From: Deltaproteobacteria bacterium
GTDB lineage: Bacteria > Desulfobacterota > Desulfarculia > Desulfarculales > Desulfarculaceae
DNA: 58,399 bases
Direction: 5' to 3'
Assembly: GCA_020444165.1 (NCBI GenBank)
Contig: JAHLLK010000030.1
Coordinates: forward strand, 1-58,399
Part shown: positions 58,284-58,399 of the stretch, in pieces
Position numbering within the stretch: the stretch's first letter is position 1
Layout: each line of letters opens with the position of its first letter
Position numbers and translations under genes: made by a program
The notes under the pieces: model-generated
Told to the model about the DNA's origin: nothing
The model's database searches: none
What the model saw: the letters and a program-made list of their open reading frames with translations, nothing else

Positions 58284-58399
58284 AGCAGGCTGTTGAAAAA
58301 GAGCCTGCTAGGCGCGCCAGGGACCACCCCAAACAAGCTACGGCGTGTTTGGGGACCCCGGGGATGGCGCGCCAAATTGCGCGTCTTTGAAAAAGCAAG
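58284..58399 (+). repeat. Structured intergenic repeat, copy 5 (cut by window end)
   Basis: Starts AGCAGGCTGTTGAAAAAGAGCCTGC. It carries CCCCAAACAAGC-tacg-GCGTGTTTGGGG, CCCCGGGG and GGCGCGCC, and is nearly identical to copy 4 over about 70 bases. The rest lies outside the window. Confidence 0.85.

Overview
The window is high-GC, gene-dense bacterial DNA. It most resembles a Desulfobacterota (former Deltaproteobacteria) genome. The reasons are a DsrE2/TusA/HdrD-like sulfur-redox cluster, a ferredoxin-like Fe-S protein, a sigma-54 activator, many receiver-domain fusions, a full Mla lipid-transport locus and an autotransporter-type outer-membrane barrel (so a Gram-negative envelope). The lineage is inferred from gene content; no rRNA is present.

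Layout. 1-6.4 kb: the 3' end of a Rel/SpoT protein, divergent rpmB and infA, a three-gene minus-strand unit (gamma-carbonic anhydrase-like, unknown, small secreted protein) and an M23 peptidase. 6.4-9.4 kb: ChaN-like/PDZ lipoprotein, motA, motB and an overlapping PilZ gene. 9.8-19.3 kb: a signalling block with two STAS proteins, a CheY-like receiver, CheA, an HPt-CheW fusion, CheR and CheD, then receiver-PP2C, receiver-HATPase and a Nudix hydrolase. 19.6-24.4 kb: a 7TM-DISM diguanylate cyclase, a TPR protein with a degenerate receiver, and an outer-membrane barrel protein. 24.7-29.2 kb: mlaE-F-D-C-A, closed by a very long GC hairpin. 29.2-34.9 kb: a MoxR ATPase, a GXGXG beta-helix protein and a VWA protein, interrupted by a PAS-GGDEF gene on the other strand. 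34.9-36.6 kb: PadR regulator plus CobW-type GTPase. 36.6-41.5 kb: a Cys-rich PAS sigma-54 activator divergent from arsR-dsrE2-tusA-cytochrome b-HdrD, with a good -24/-12 promoter between them. 41.7-49.7 kb: a SulP transporter followed by five signalling or ATP-grasp-like proteins. 49.9-58.1 kb: CaCA exchanger, Fe-S protein, MBL hydrolase, YjbQ, DUF2225-type protein, secreted Gln/Pro-rich protein, TPR protein and SYLF protein.

Two features cut across the map. First, an intergenic repeat family with ends like CAGGCTGTTGAAAAA and several internal hairpins occurs at about 13.1, 41.5, 47.9, 53.4, 55.6 and 58.3 kb, plus a fragment at 49.8 kb. Its copies differ by paired (compensatory) changes in the stems and sometimes touch the stop codon of the gene before. 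Second, three near-perfect 20-plus-bp hairpins with a T-run/A-run apex lie at 46.9, 49.7 and 52.5 kb and look like copies of one bidirectional terminator.

The strongest candidates for undescribed biology are the structured repeat family, the SulP-linked phosphorelay (including a Spo0B/ChpT-like protein and a truncated PEP-synthase-like protein), the chemotaxis/partner-switching block, and the MoxR-GXGXG-VWA set. No CRISPR array, tRNA, rRNA or transposase gene was seen.
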